The notes under the pieces were generated by a model. It was not told the origin of the DNA, searched no databases, and was given only the letters and a program-made list of their open reading frames with translations. From NCBI GenBank assembly GCA_963971305.1, contig OZ020313.1, positions 19,789,260 to 19,853,259 of the forward strand: 64,000 bases of DNA, written 5' to 3'. The DNA is from Arcuatula senhousia (taxonomy: Eukaryota; Mollusca; Bivalvia; Mytilida; Mytilidae). This document shows positions 51,526-63,822 of this stretch, piece by piece; position 1 is the stretch's first letter; each line of letters opens with the position of its first letter. Both the position numbers and the translations under genes were made by a program.

Positions 51526-52139
51526 TTGTAGGCAAAAACAAACTTTAATTTATATTACACATATAGGAAAAAAATAGCAAATTTTATGAAAATAAGTCCA
51601 CCGGACTCCACTTTTTTATTTCTTTGACTGATTACATACATGCTGACATGGAGAGTTTGTTTTTATTCAATCTATATTATTGAACTACGTGCATCTGTCT
51701 TTTATTTCAGCTTGTGTGATGTATGTGATTTGTATCTTGCCTTGGTCCTTATTGGCATAATTATGAGCAGCTAATTAAAAGTTTATCTATTACAGTTATA
51801 CATGTACAAATGTATGTATTTTAACTGATTACAATACAGATCTGAAGTACATGAATAAGTCATAAATGCTTGTTTGGTTGTGTTTTTTTGAAAAAAAAAC
51901 AGTGTGCTGTTTAACCTTATGCTTAAATTATACATGTATGTCCTAATATGCCAAAGTGTTTTCTCTTTTACCTCAGTATTAATGACTCACTGAATAAACA
52001 TTAAACATTGCCTTGGTTCACCCTTCTGTTTTTTGTTTGTGAAAATAAATGAATCCACAGTATAAACCTTTCAATCCTGACCATGATGTCATGTACCCGG
52101 TTGTGCCAAGTACATGTAAATCTAATAATAACAGTTAAT

Positions 52140-53790
52140 ACGATCCCCGAGGGGGTAACAACGGTGGAGATGTCAATATTTTTGAAGTACTTTGAGCTAA
52201 ATCTTTATTTAACATCTGGTTTAGCATGCTTGTTTTCCCCAACATTCGTGTCCTTTAAATGCTTTCTTTTTTGAAATTTTGTACATCATCAAGTGCAAAC
52301 ATGACCTACATAAAAACTAGGGGTGAAACGATACACCAACCCCACGATACGATACGTACCGTAGATTTCCTGTCTGATACTATTACTTTCGATTCGATAT
52401 GGTACATGGTTTTGTTACATCTATTTATTGATTTTTGTTAGTTGTTTTATCAAACTTTCGTTCTTTACGTTTATTTTGCTTTAGTTTTTAAAGAAAACAA
52501 AGACAAACATTCTTTTTTAATTGTTTTCATCATCGGCAATCATGTCAGCCATGGCTATGACTAATATTGTAATCTCCGCACTGAATATTTCCAATGGAAA
52601 AGACTAAAATAGTGACGAATTATCCCAAACTCATACCAAATCGAAAGTTTGAAAATTTGTACCGTACACCAAAATTCGCCAAAATACCGTGGATTTTCGG
52701 TACTTCTGAGTATCGTTTCACCCCTAATAAAAACCTTGTTTTAAAAAAATTAATATAAATTGTTTCCATTCTGGTTACAAAGTAGAACTCGCCAGCAAGT
52801 AATTCTCTATCGTTTAATGTGAAATTATTTTGACAATTAGATTGGTAATGTAACCTGATCAAAGAAGAGGCGAGAATTGCCTTTAACATGTTTAACATGA
52901 GCTATTCCTTGACAATTTTAGTGGAAATATAGCAAAATAATCAGCAAAATCGTGAGAACTGCTGGAAAGATCTACTTTAAGACCAGTATTCTGGACTGAG
53001 TCTGGTATCTCATAATTTCATGGTACATAGCTACGTAAAAACGGTGACGTAACAGTTGAATACTTTGTTGAAATGAACATAATTAACATGGAGGAATGAA
53101 ACCCACGGAGAAGTGGGAAGGGGGGGGGAAGCAGTATGCATGTTAATGCATCTTTAGCATATCCTGAAAATTGAGCGCCAATGATGAATTAATTCTAAAT
53201 TTCACAAGTTTCTTAAAAATGTGTCATCCTCACATTGTTAACCAATGAGTTTTAATGCATTTGATTTTCTTAATACGCTCCCATGGTAGAAATGTCAATA
53301 TTTTAGTTGTACTATGGGCTGAATTTTCCTTCAAAGTCCGGTATACCACGCTTGTTTTCCCGAACATTCGGCGTCTTTTAAATGCTGTTTGCTTTGCAAA
53401 TTTTTAAGGTCATTAAACAGCTACTGCCACCTACCATATTAAGTTAACACGACAGTAAATACTGTGAGAAATAATAAATACACAGGAGGATTCATTGACA
53501 GTACACGAGTGACCATCCTGTGTCAAAAGTTTATGATATACAGATATACAGATAAACCCAGAAGAAAAGCTAGTTTGTTTTTATTTTCGAACAGACAAAA
53601 AATTAATACGCTCCCGAAGAGGGCGATAATGGTAGAAATGTCAATATTTTAGTTGTACTACGGGTTGAATTTTCTATCAACGTCCGGTAAATCACACCCG
53701 ATTTCCCGAACTTTCAGCGTCATTTTAACGCTTTTTGCTTTGAAAATTTCGAACGTCATCAAGCGCAGATGTGACCCACAAGAAAAGCTA
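52140..53790 (+). repeat. Repeated segments carrying ATGTCAATATTTT
   Basis: Related segments at about 52140-52310, 53270-53420 and 53609-53790 share GAGATGTCAATATTTT or GAAATGTCAATATTTT, a TTGTTTTCCC-AACATTCG block and a short 3' part. The first copy is followed by the hAT MITE. Class unknown. Confidence 0.5.
52318..52726. mobile_element. hAT-type MITE with perfect 8-bp target duplication
   Basis: The termini TAGGGGTGAAACGATAC and GTATCGTTTCACCCCTA are perfect inverted repeats. The flanks ATAAAAAC (52310-52317) and ATAAAAAC (52727-52734) are identical 8-mers, as hAT transposases make. It is 409 bp with no ORF, so non-autonomous. Confidence 0.88.
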
Positions 53791-53901
53791 GTTTCAATGG
53801 TTTTTATTTTCAAATACTTTTTTTTTAGAATAGATATTGTAATATAAACATGTTCAACGATTATTTATGCTTATAAAATAATTTTAGATGCGTTTTAACT
53901 A

Positions 53902-53981
53902 CGGGAGCGTCACAGGTTAAAACCTGCCTCATATTAAAATTAACATCGGGAGCGTCACAGGTTTAACCTGCCTCATATTAC
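53902..53981 (+). repeat. Duplicated palindromic motif upstream of PSMD2
   Basis: Two copies of GGGAGCGTCACAGGTT ... AACCTGCCTCATATTA are spaced about 46 bp apart. Each contains the palindrome CAGGTT(TA/AA)AACCTG. They lie about 430-510 bp upstream of the PSMD2 start codon. A regulatory role is only a possibility. Confidence 0.6.
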
Positions 53982-54408
53982 TTTCATGCTTATTTTTTTC
54001 AAAAAAAAATGTTTCCTTGGAAACTATGTAAACTATCAGATTTACCTTACAGTTTTGCTTTATTTTGACACTAACAGAATATGGTGATTGTGAAATATAT
54101 TCGGGAATTGAACTGTTACTTCTTTTGAAAATATGAATAAATTCTATAAAGTTTGTTTGAAGCAAGAAATCAAATTATTCCAAAACTCATTTTGGTCTTT
54201 GCCTTCCTTCAGAAAAATTTTGCGTTGCATGATGGGAAAGAACTTGCACTTCCTGCTACTTTTTATTCTTTTTTTTAATTTAATTAAAATAAATTTTGTA
54301 TGTAAATCATTCAATTTATTAAACCTTATGTAAGTGAACAGCATTCAATATAAAAATAGTGTTATTCGTTATATTCTCGCAAGTTTTTTTTCGGCGAGAT
54401 CAACAAAC

Positions 54409-57400
54409 ATGGCGGACAAAAAGAAAGAAGAGCCGGTATCAACCGAGAAAAAAGATGAAAAGAAGGAGAAAGAAAATGAAAAAGAACAAGAATTGGTACT
54501 TTAACTTAAAAACAAGAACATTTTGTTTCATGTATAATAAATCGAAGACGGTTTTCGTCTTTAACAATGATAATTTTCCATTTGAAATGAGGCAGCATGA
54601 TTTTTTTTTTCAAAATTGCATTGTCATAGCATTAAATTATATATGTGAAGGGAAGAATGTCATATTAGAATTATACATGACTTATGATTTTGATCCTGAC
54701 CATGATAACAAATAACTCAACATTGAGACATAAATACACAATATATATGTTCAGCACTATTGAATTATGATCCCTGCTGCAGGTTTCTGGCAAGGGGATG
54801 TGGCAGCTACATATTCTCCAACTGGGAGACAATTCCCTGATCAGGAGACTGCCTCCGGATTGGAAGACTTTTCATTTATCAGTCATTAAAACATTTTCTT
54901 CCTCTAAAGCAGAAGATTGTCTCTTGATTTGGAGGCGTCAGCTGTGTGCAAAAATAGGTTCACTGGCACATTTTTACTAAGACCTAATTAATATACTTGT
55001 AGAGAAGGAAAAATGCTATCTATATGCAATTTTTCACAGATGTGCACCAGGGAAATTTCAAGATATTGAAGTTATTCGAGTATTTGTCTCTTGATTGGGA
55101 GACTTTTCTACCATTTTGTAAATTATACTGTAAAAAGTATTCAACTCGCGAGAGATTTGTGCAATTCATCTGCAAATTTCTTATTTTATTATTTTTTTTT
55201 ATTTGATCTTACAATTTTTCATGAAAACTTGACAGCCCTGTTAATATTTTAGTTAATTTATTGGTTATCATTTTTATAAAGTCATGACAGTAGGACTTAG
55301 TTGATTTGATAAGTCTAGTTTCACCATTAATATGCATTTTGATTTTTATAGTCAGAAGAGGACAAACAGCTTCAGGAAGAGTTGAACATGTTGGTTGAAA
55401 GGTTGATGGTAAATGTTTATTTATATAATTATAAGTACATTCCCGTAAATTTGTACCATAAACATGACAAAATAAGATTTAAGGTTTAATTGTTTAACTG
55501 ATAGAAATATGATAGTAGACTCAAAAATGCCTTTTTTTGATCAACAAGGCATATAAATTTACAAGTTTTGACATGTAATGCCATATTACTATTTTTGTTG
55601 ACCATAATATGGTGCATATACTCTATAGAAAACACATTAACATTAACATGCATTAACACATCAGTTGTGGAAATCTTCAAATTCAGAAACGTTTCCGAAT
55701 TTGGTAATGGTTTCCTAATATGTTATTGGAAACTCTAGGGTTAACAAATTTGGTAACTTTGGCATTATTTAAGTTTTGGCATTTCCTAAGGTGAAATGGC
55801 ATTCTGTCACTAGTTCAATTGGAAAGAGTAGACAATTTTCTGCCTGGTAAAATCAAAATCTATCAACGGAATAAAATTTGACAAGAATTCAAATATAGAA
55901 ATTGAGAAAATCCTATGTAAATCCCCTGTCTTTTGAGTTTGTAACGAATTTGGTAACTGTGGTAAAACATTCTTATTTGGATTCATAATTTGATAAAAAG
56001 TTATGATTATGTCATTTATACTGTATACGTCATAAAACATGCAAAACAAGTTTAGAAATATCAAAATAAAAATTTAGTCATTTTAAGCTCTGAAGTTATC
56101 GAATACCGTAACCTGTCACAGAATTCGTTATCATTTCTGAATTTGGAGATTTCATAAACTAACATAAATAAAAAGAAAAAAATACAACTCACAAAAAAGC
56201 TAATGCATTATGGTGCATTAATGGTCAAATACTAACAGCAATATTGTAAAAGATATTGGTTAAATAGTTTTCATATGCTATGTATATTATTTTAAACTTA
56301 TTTCTGGACAAATTTTTCTTACAGGAATCTGACCAAAAGCTCTACAAACCTGCGTTGGAAAGTCTCAGGTCACAAATTAGAGCATCAACAACATCAATGA
56401 CATCAGTACCAAAACCTCTAAAGTTCCTACGACCACATTATGAATCTCTCAAAGAAGTCTATGAAAAAATCAAAGATGACACAACAAAGGTGCATTTTCA
56501 AAAATAGAGGGGCATAAAGTGTTCAGCTCAGGTCATTTCATCTGTCTGTCTGACCCAAATCAAGTGTATCTTCAGGTTAAATTTTTCATGTTGGTAGATG
56601 GGGAATCAAGTCTGTTTTGGAAATTTTCTTGTATTTTGATCAAGATCTTCTATTATAATATATTTAAGTGTTCATTATAGACAAACTTGCTATCTTATAT
56701 GTAAGTTTATCATCATATAAAATTAGGTAAGATTCAGAGATTCAATGGTAACGTCACATTTTTCTTGGCATTGATGATGTCATAAAATATTCTGGCAGCA
56801 ATAGGGTTATCGAGATTACAATCATGTTAATGAGATATAATATTAATGTAAATGACATTTTTGATCGATAAAAAAAAATGAAAACATTAGTGGGTTTTTG
56901 AGTTATTATTTATTCTCTGGTATATCTTGTAGAGATTCTGTGCAGATATTGTGTCAGTTTTGGGAATGACGACCACAGACACAAGAGAAAGTCTCAAATA
57001 CAGACTTTTGGGTTCTAAAGAAGAAATAGGTTCCTGGGGTCATGAATATGTCAGGTAAAGGAAAATCTTATTCTTATTCTTTTAAATATAACAGATAATA
57101 AAAGAACAAGTTTGTTAAATAAGTGTCAGAGCATGTTTACAACATTTACATATATAATTTAATTAATGAATGTTAGGTTTTTAAAACAAAAAGTTCATTC
57201 TCTCCTCAAAGACTTGATAAAAATAACTGCTTATGGCCGCCTTCATAAACTAAGAAAGACACCCCAAAAAACACTAACAACAAATTATAATATACTGTGC
57301 TTGAATTTGTAGTCTTCAATTTCTTACATTAGCAATAAATTGCAGATTTGTGAGTTCATTAATCCGTGGTGTGAATGAATTCTTTATTGAAAGCAATGCA

Positions 57401-60400
57401 AAATTTCTTAGTTCCTGGTCCAAGTTAATGAAGACTTGCGCAGTAATTTCAATATTTTTGATAGAATGATAATGTTCCAGAAATATGAATGGTTTTTGTG
57501 TGTAGAACAAAAATTCATCTATCTATCGTCATAAATACAAGCAAAAAATTTATTCTGTGTAAATTTTTTCTCCATTTAGACATGTAGCTGGTCAGGTTGC
57601 CCATGAATGGCAGGAATTAGAGGAAAAAGATGCTGCCATGAGGGATCGACTACTGACGATGACCAAGGAAATCGTCCCGTATCACATGGCCCATAATGCA
57701 GAGGCCGAAGCTTGTGACTTGTTAATGGAAATAGAAAGACTTGATATACTTAAAAATTATGTAGATGAAAATGCTTATCCTAGAGTGTGTTTATATCTAA
57801 CAAGGTAAGTGGTTTTGGAAGTAAGTGAAAAAATGGTAAACGACAACTAAGTAAGCTAAATTATGATTTAAAAAGTGTTTAAACCTTAATCTAAATTTTT
57901 AAAGTATGCGGTAGAGGAATGTCATATGGCTTTTGTAAAAAATGTTTGGTTGGAAGAGATGTCTTGAAAATCTAAAAGAAAGTAAAGAAGAACTGATAGG
58001 GCATTCTAATATTGGTGATTAAAAAAGGGAAAGACAAATCATTTTAATACAGGAGACAAAATCAACACAATTGAAGGTACATACTCAAAATAAACCAAAT
58101 TGCAATCAGTGACATAAATTCACATGCAAATCAAGATTGATTTGCTTATGAAGGGCAAGTATAAGTTCTTACTTCTTGCAACACACTTTGAAAAACTATG
58201 ATCTTTGCATGGTTTAAATGAACTTCTTTCAAAATCAAAGGATTTCCCATCGGGCTTTCAAAAGTCACAAGTAAAAACAAAGACAAAATCAATAAGCATA
58301 CAGCACAACATGAAAACAAACAACATAATATGCAACAATTTAACCATGTTAACTGCAATCAGCAGCAAACAATAACACAATTAACAAAAATATAATAGTA
58401 TAAAAGCACTGTTATACATATGTGTATGATAAAAACCAAGCACATTTTTCATGTTCCAAGAGCAGCCTATAAGGCAACTGTATTGTATAGGCAATGAACC
58501 TTTGTTTCAACTGAATTAAGATAGCATTGTATTGGGGTTATTTTTACAGTTGTGTTCCATACGTGCCAGACCCAGAAAATGTTATATTGATTAAAACAGC
58601 TGTAGAGTTATACCGTAAATTTAAGCAGTTCCCACAAGCTATCAGATTTGCCATGTCATTAAATGACATGAAAATGGTAGAAGAAATATTCTTATCTTGT
58701 AAAGACATGTGAGTATAGTCAAAAACAAACCTTAAAACAAGTATCCAAAGAAAACAAATTGAAAATCAAAGTTTATTTTTTGTTCATTTGTTTTAATAAA
58801 TTCAAAGAACTGTAATCATCTATTTATCTACTCAACATGTGTCTACAAAACTTCTTTTAAGTTGTTTCATACAGTTTTGTCTATTTGTCTGTCCTAAATG
58901 AGGTTTATCTCTAGGTATAAATAAATTGCTTTTCCACAAAAGAAGTCATGTATCACTATGAAACTTTATACAAATGTGCATCAGGGGGTGAACAAACTGA
59001 TCATCAACAAATTATACACTCCTGTACTTAAATAAAAATGAACATGTTGTTAGATGAAGCAGTTTGTCTTTTAGGCATATTCTTGTTCTTAATAGTTCTT
59101 AAAACTAAAACTAGAAATGACTAAAATAAACTAGAGAACATACATTTTCCTAATCATTATTTGAAGTTATTGAAAGTAGATTGATATACATGTAGTTTTA
59201 TTTTTCTATGCTATTTGACAGAATGATGCAGAAACAATTGGCATACATGTTAGGACGACAACAGATATTTTTAGAACTTCCCGATGACATAGAAGAATTT
59301 GATGAGTTGACAGAGATCATGTCAAATGCTCATCTTAATAATAATTTCTTAGCATTGGCTAGAGAGGTATGTTACTTCAGAAAAATCTATCAGTTATTAT
59401 TGATAGTGTTTTATTCTTACCTTAAAGTCATAAACATACATTTGAAATGTATAAGAACAAGTGAAGAAGTTTTTAGCATAACAACTATGTTCAAATAATA
59501 GTATCAATCAAACAACTGACTTGCTTTTAGTTAATCCTTACCAAAAGATTACTGTTAACCTGGAAATTTGGGCAGAGTGGTTTTTGGTTGTTGTTAGGGC
59601 CCCGCATCAAAGATGCGGACGCCCTATAGTTTTCACTTTGTCCGTCCGTCCGTCCGTCCGTCCGTCCGTCCGTCCGTCCGTACGTCCGTACGTCCGTCCG
59701 TAACACTTTGGTTAAGTTCTTGGTTAAGGTCCATTACTGGGATAGTACATGTTGGGGGTCAGTGATATTTCACCACCAGATGGGTCTTGGGTAGGGCTAC
59801 ACCACCCACTAGAAATTAGGTCACTGTGACCTATATTTTATGCATGAACGACTTCGGTTAAGTTCTTGGTTAAGGTCCATAACTTGGATACTAGATGTTG
59901 GGGGTCAATGATATTTCACCACTAGATGTGTCTTAGGTAAGGTGACACCACCCAATAGAAATTAGGTCACTGTGACCTATATTTTACGCATGAATGACTT
60001 TGGTTAAGTTCTTGGTTAAGGTCCATTACTCGGATACTAGATGTTGGGGGTCAGTGATATTTCACCACCAGATGGGTCTTGGGTAGGGCTACACCACCCA
60101 CTAGAAATTAGGTCACTGTGACCTATATTTTACGCATGAATGACTTCGGTTAAGTTCTTGGTTAAGGTCCATAACTTGGATACTAGATGTTGGGGGTCAA
60201 TGATATTTCACCACTAGATGTGTCTTAGGTAAGGTGACACCACCCAATAGAAATTAGGTCACTGTGACCTATATTTTACACATGAATGACTTCGGTTAAG
60301 TTCTTGGTTAAGGTCCATAACTTGGATACTAGATGTTGGGGGTCAATGATATTTCACTACTAGATGTGTCTTAGGTAAGGTGACACCACCCACTAGAAAT

Positions 60401-63369
60401 GAGGTGACTGTGACCTATATTTTACGCATGAATGACTTTGGTTAAGTTCTTGGTTAAGGTCCATATCTTTAATACTACATGTTAGGGGTCAATAATATTT
60501 CACGTATCCCAGGTAATGCACATTGAGGGTCGATGATATTTCAAGAACGGGAGGGCCATCCTGTGGCTCATAGACACATTTTCTAGTTTCTATTAATTTA
60601 AACTGATTTCCAAAAATCTTCTCTGAAACCAATGAAAGGATTGTTTTGCAACTTTAAATACTTGAAAGTTTGTGAAATTTATTCAAACTTTGGCATAAGA
60701 GATCAGGTGAGCGATTCAGGCTCCTGGGAGCCTCTAGTTTTTAGCTCACCTGACCCGAAGGGTCATGTGAGCTATTGTCATCGTTAAGCGTCCGTCGTCC
60801 GTCCGTCGTCTGTCGTCCGTCGTCCGTTAACTTTTCTTCAAAGATCTTCTTCTCTGAAACCACTGAAGGGATTGCATTGATACTTGGTATACATGAACTT
60901 TAGGATGTCCTCTACCAAGTTTGTGAATTATATACATGTCGACCAACCAACATGGCCGCCGTTGCTAAAAATAGAACAGGGGGGTCATACCATTGTTTTT
61001 GGCTTATAACTCAAAAAGTATAAGAGATAGAGAAAATCCGAAGCAACCTTCCGTGTTCAGCATCAAAAGCTCTACAAATCTCTCCATTGAGTCGAAGTTG
61101 TGAAACGACTCCTTATAGGAGTTATTGCCCTTTAATCATCAAAATTGACCATTTTTGCAGTTTTTGGACTATATCTTGAAAACCGTTAGAGCTAGAGGAA
61201 AAGTTAGCATTGCAGAATTGTTAAGCTCATTGAGATCTACAAAAATGATTTCAGGGTCTAAATTGTCAGATCAGCCGTTTAAGAGTTATTCCCCTTTAAC
61301 TGTTTTTTCCATTAATTTTAACTGATTTTCAAAAATCTTCTTCTCTGAAACCACTGAAGGGATTGCATTGATACTTGGTATACATGATCTTTAGGATGTC
61401 CTCTACCAAGTTTGTGAATTATATACATGTCGACCAACCAACATGGCCGCCGTTGCTAAAAATAGAACAGGGGGGTCAGACCATTGTTTTTTGCTTATAA
61501 CTCGAAAAGTATAAGAGATAGAGAAAATCTGAAGCAACCTTCCGTGTTCAGCATTAAAAGCTCTACAAATCTCTCCATTGAGTCGAAGTTGTGAAACGAC
61601 TCCTTATAGGAGTTATTGCCCTTTAATCATCAAAATTGACCATTTTTGCAGTTTTTGGACTATATCTTGAAAACCGTTAGAGCTAGAGGAAAAGTTAGCA
61701 TTGCAGAATTGTTAAGCTCATTGAGATCTACAAAAATGATTTCAGGGTCAAAATTGTCAGATCAGCCGTTATTCCCCTTTAACTGTTTTATTCCATTAAT
61801 TTACACTGATTTTCAAAAATCTTCTTCTCTGAAACCACTGAAGGGATTGCATTGATACTTGGTATGCTTGATCTTTAGGATGTCCTCTACCAAGTTTGTG
61901 AATTATATACATGTCAACCAACCAACATGGCCGCCGTTGCTAAAAATAGAACAGGGGGGTCAGACCATTGTTTTTGGCTTACAACTCGAAAAGTATAACA
62001 GATAGAGAAATTCCGAAGCAACCTACCTTGTTCAGCATCAAAGGCTCTACAAATCTCTCCATTGAGTCGAAGTTGTGAAATGACTTCTTATAGGAGTTAT
62101 TGCCCTTTATTCATCAAAATTGACAATTTTTGCAGTTTTTGGACCATATCTAGAAAACGGTTAGAGCTAGAGGAAAAGTCAGCATTGCAGAATTTTTTAG
62201 TTCATTGAGATCTACTTAAATGAAATCTGTAGCAACTTTTCTTGTTCAGCATTAAAAGGTCCTTATAGGAGTTATTGCCCTTTAACTGTTTCTTCTATTA
62301 ATTTGAACTGATTTCCAAAAATCTTCTCTGAAACCACTGAAGGGATTGTTTTGCAACTTTGTATACTTGAAAGTTTGTGAAATTTATTCAAACTTTGGCA
62401 TAAGAGATCAGGTGAGCGATTCAGGCTCCTGGGAGCCTCTAGTTTTTTTTCATGTGTGTAAAGTGATCCTTTTAAAAGCATAGGGGAAAAAAATCATGTT
62501 TCTTATGATTATTTATAGTCTTTACTTACAGAATGATCTGTTTGTATGCAGGATAATTTCACGGATATTTATCAAGCACGAAAAAAGTGAAAATAACACT
62601 CTCACCAAAAATTCCATGTTGACAATATGCAGTTTAATTTATTGCCAATCTCAATCTGTGCATCAAATTGTAATGTTTTTGCATCAAATTGTAATGTTTT
62701 TGTTAGAAAAAAGTCCCACATGAATAAGACTTTGACAAAAGGAAACAAAAATACATGCATGTATTAAAGGTTAGCTGTCATTCCAGTTTCTGAGAATTTC
62801 TTTTTGTTTGTAGTTGGATATAATGGAACCAAAAGTCCCAGAAGATATTTATAAATCTCATTTAGAACAAAGTAGTAAGTATAGCAGTACATTCACTTTG
62901 TATGAATTAAAATATTTTTGATGTTGTAGCCCAAATTTTCACATCTATATATAGATCTTAATATAAGATTCAAGAAAACCAATCTACATGGCCCAAGTAA
63001 ATTTTGAATAGTCATGGGTTACAGGGACACTCAGAATGTCGCATATATATTGCATTCAAGCTTTTGACATTTCTGTTTATATTTCTCAGGCCATGATAGA
63101 CTTTATATTTTCACTTCCCAAAGATTGTTTGTCATGTAAGTTAGTAAATTAGCTATGTAAAAATTCTGATTGGGCATTGTATACATGTTATGTAACTTTT
63201 GTTGTACACTTTTCTATTTTAGGAAGTACTTTACCAAGTGCGAATGTAGATTCAGCCAGACAGAATTTAGCATCGTCATTTGTCAATGGGTTTGTTAATG
63301 CTGCCTTTGGTCAGGATAAACTATTAATGGAAGATGGAAACAGTTGGTTATATAAAAATAAAGAACATG
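54409..63369 (+). CDS. PSMD2: 26S proteasome non-ATPase regulatory subunit 2 (Rpn1), N-terminal 389 residues, partial
   Basis: Exons are 54409-54495, 55352-55408, 56325-56489, 56933-57054, 57580-57804, 58550-58708, 59222-59366, 62814-62874 and 63223-63369. All junctions keep frame; the last exon ends in phase 1 and the next lies beyond the window. The product begins [10 protein letters not shown] with a Lys/Glu-rich tail, then [74 protein letters not shown] and [20 protein letters not shown], which closely follow animal PSMD2. Rpn1 is a scaffold in the proteasome base that binds ubiquitin, shuttle receptors and USP14. The toroidal PC-repeat domain lies mostly in the missing C-terminal half. 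The ATG has a strong context (AACATGG). Intron 7 is swollen by repeats. Confidence 0.96.
54790..55200 (+). repeat. Degenerate GGGAGA-motif repeats in PSMD2 intron 1
   Basis: Scattered GATTGGGAGACTTTT-like blocks recur about four times. Similar GGGAGATTTTGTCTCCC motifs flank element A5 near 38300-38335 and 39850-40195. Origin unknown. Confidence 0.35.
55660..56155. mobile_element. Inverted-repeat element in PSMD2 intron 2
   Basis: The left end GGAAATCTTCAAATTCAGAA and the right end TTTCTGAATTTGGAGATTT are imperfect inverted repeats about 480 bp apart. The motif CGAATTTGGTAA recurs inside. No ORF; superfamily unknown. Confidence 0.5.
59597..60738. mobile_element. Chimeric hairpin-ended tandem element in PSMD2 intron 7
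   Basis: It opens with the hairpin CCGCATCAAAGATGCGG inside AGGGCC...GCCCT, then a (CCGT)n tract, then about six units of about 147 bp containing TTCTTGGTTAAGGTCC. Its right end (about 60590-60738) is instead nearly the same as the right end of element A6 (GGTGAGCGATTCAGGCTCC). The two halves come from different families. Confidence 0.65.
60743..62442 (-). mobile_element. Hairpin-ended tandem-repeat element, copy A6 (minus strand)
   Basis: Read on the minus strand, it starts with the GAGGCTCCCAGGAGCCTG hairpin (about 62442) and ends at a hairpin at 60773-60743 next to a GACGGACGAC-rich tract. Its three internal units of about 460-490 bp contain GGTCGACATGTATATAATTC and AACGGCGGCCATG-type sequence. 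It shares termini with A1-A5 but has a different, longer internal unit. Confidence 0.7.
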
Positions 63370-63728
63370 GTAAATCCTATAATCACTTACAAAATAAAAT
63401 TTGAATACTATCAAATAAAAACAAAAATTAAAATCCTTTTTAAAACAAGACACAAAAAACATTTCAATTCAAAATCCATAAAATAATATATGTTAGCATG
63501 TTTTAACTTTTAGTAGTAGACTCTTTTTCCACTTTTTAAGCTAAATGTATTTATAATTGTCTAAACTACGTGTGTACAGTCACATGTCAGATATTAAAGA
63601 AGAACAGTGTTTAGAAGAAATCTGAGACATACAACAACTTAATATATCTGTATTACTCTTGAGACAGACAACAACTAAATATAACAACAAGTAAACAGTT
63701 TTATAAAGTAGGAACTTATTTTCTTTGG

Positions 63729-63822
63729 GGGCCTGGGTGGCTTAGTGGTCTAAGGCCCTGGTTTAAATACCACACTAGTGATCACTAGCTGATCACCTCT
63801 CAGGTGGTGTTCGAGTCCTGCA
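63729..63822 (+). repeat. tRNA-derived SINE head or tRNA pseudogene
   Basis: An A-box-like GGTGGCTTAGTGGTCTAAGG and a B-box-like GGTGTTCGAGTCC lie about 75 bp apart, with a TGATCACTAGCTGATCA stem between them. The acceptor ends do not pair cleanly, so this is a SINE promoter or tRNA relic rather than a working tRNA gene. It lies in the intron after PSMD2 exon 9. Confidence 0.5.

Larger units (their letters stand above)
50258..54408. promoter_or_regulatory. Shared upstream region between KIF17 and PSMD2
   Basis: Divergent genes face away from this 4.1-kb spacer, so both promoters should lie here. I could not identify a TATA box or a ciliary X-box with confidence. It contains a T-run/G-run, a tandem hairpin-ended element, a hAT MITE, repeated CGCTCCC-type segments, and a duplicated palindromic motif about 430-510 bp upstream of the PSMD2 ATG. 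Confidence 0.4.

Noticed and set aside
59521..59703. Open frame ending in Arg-Pro-Ser-Val repeats
   Set aside because: It is translation of the (CCGT)n tract of a non-coding tandem element.
63731..63822. Functional tRNA gene
   Set aside because: A- and B-box-like motifs are present, but the acceptor stem does not pair and the spacing and anticodon region are irregular; SINE or relic fits better.
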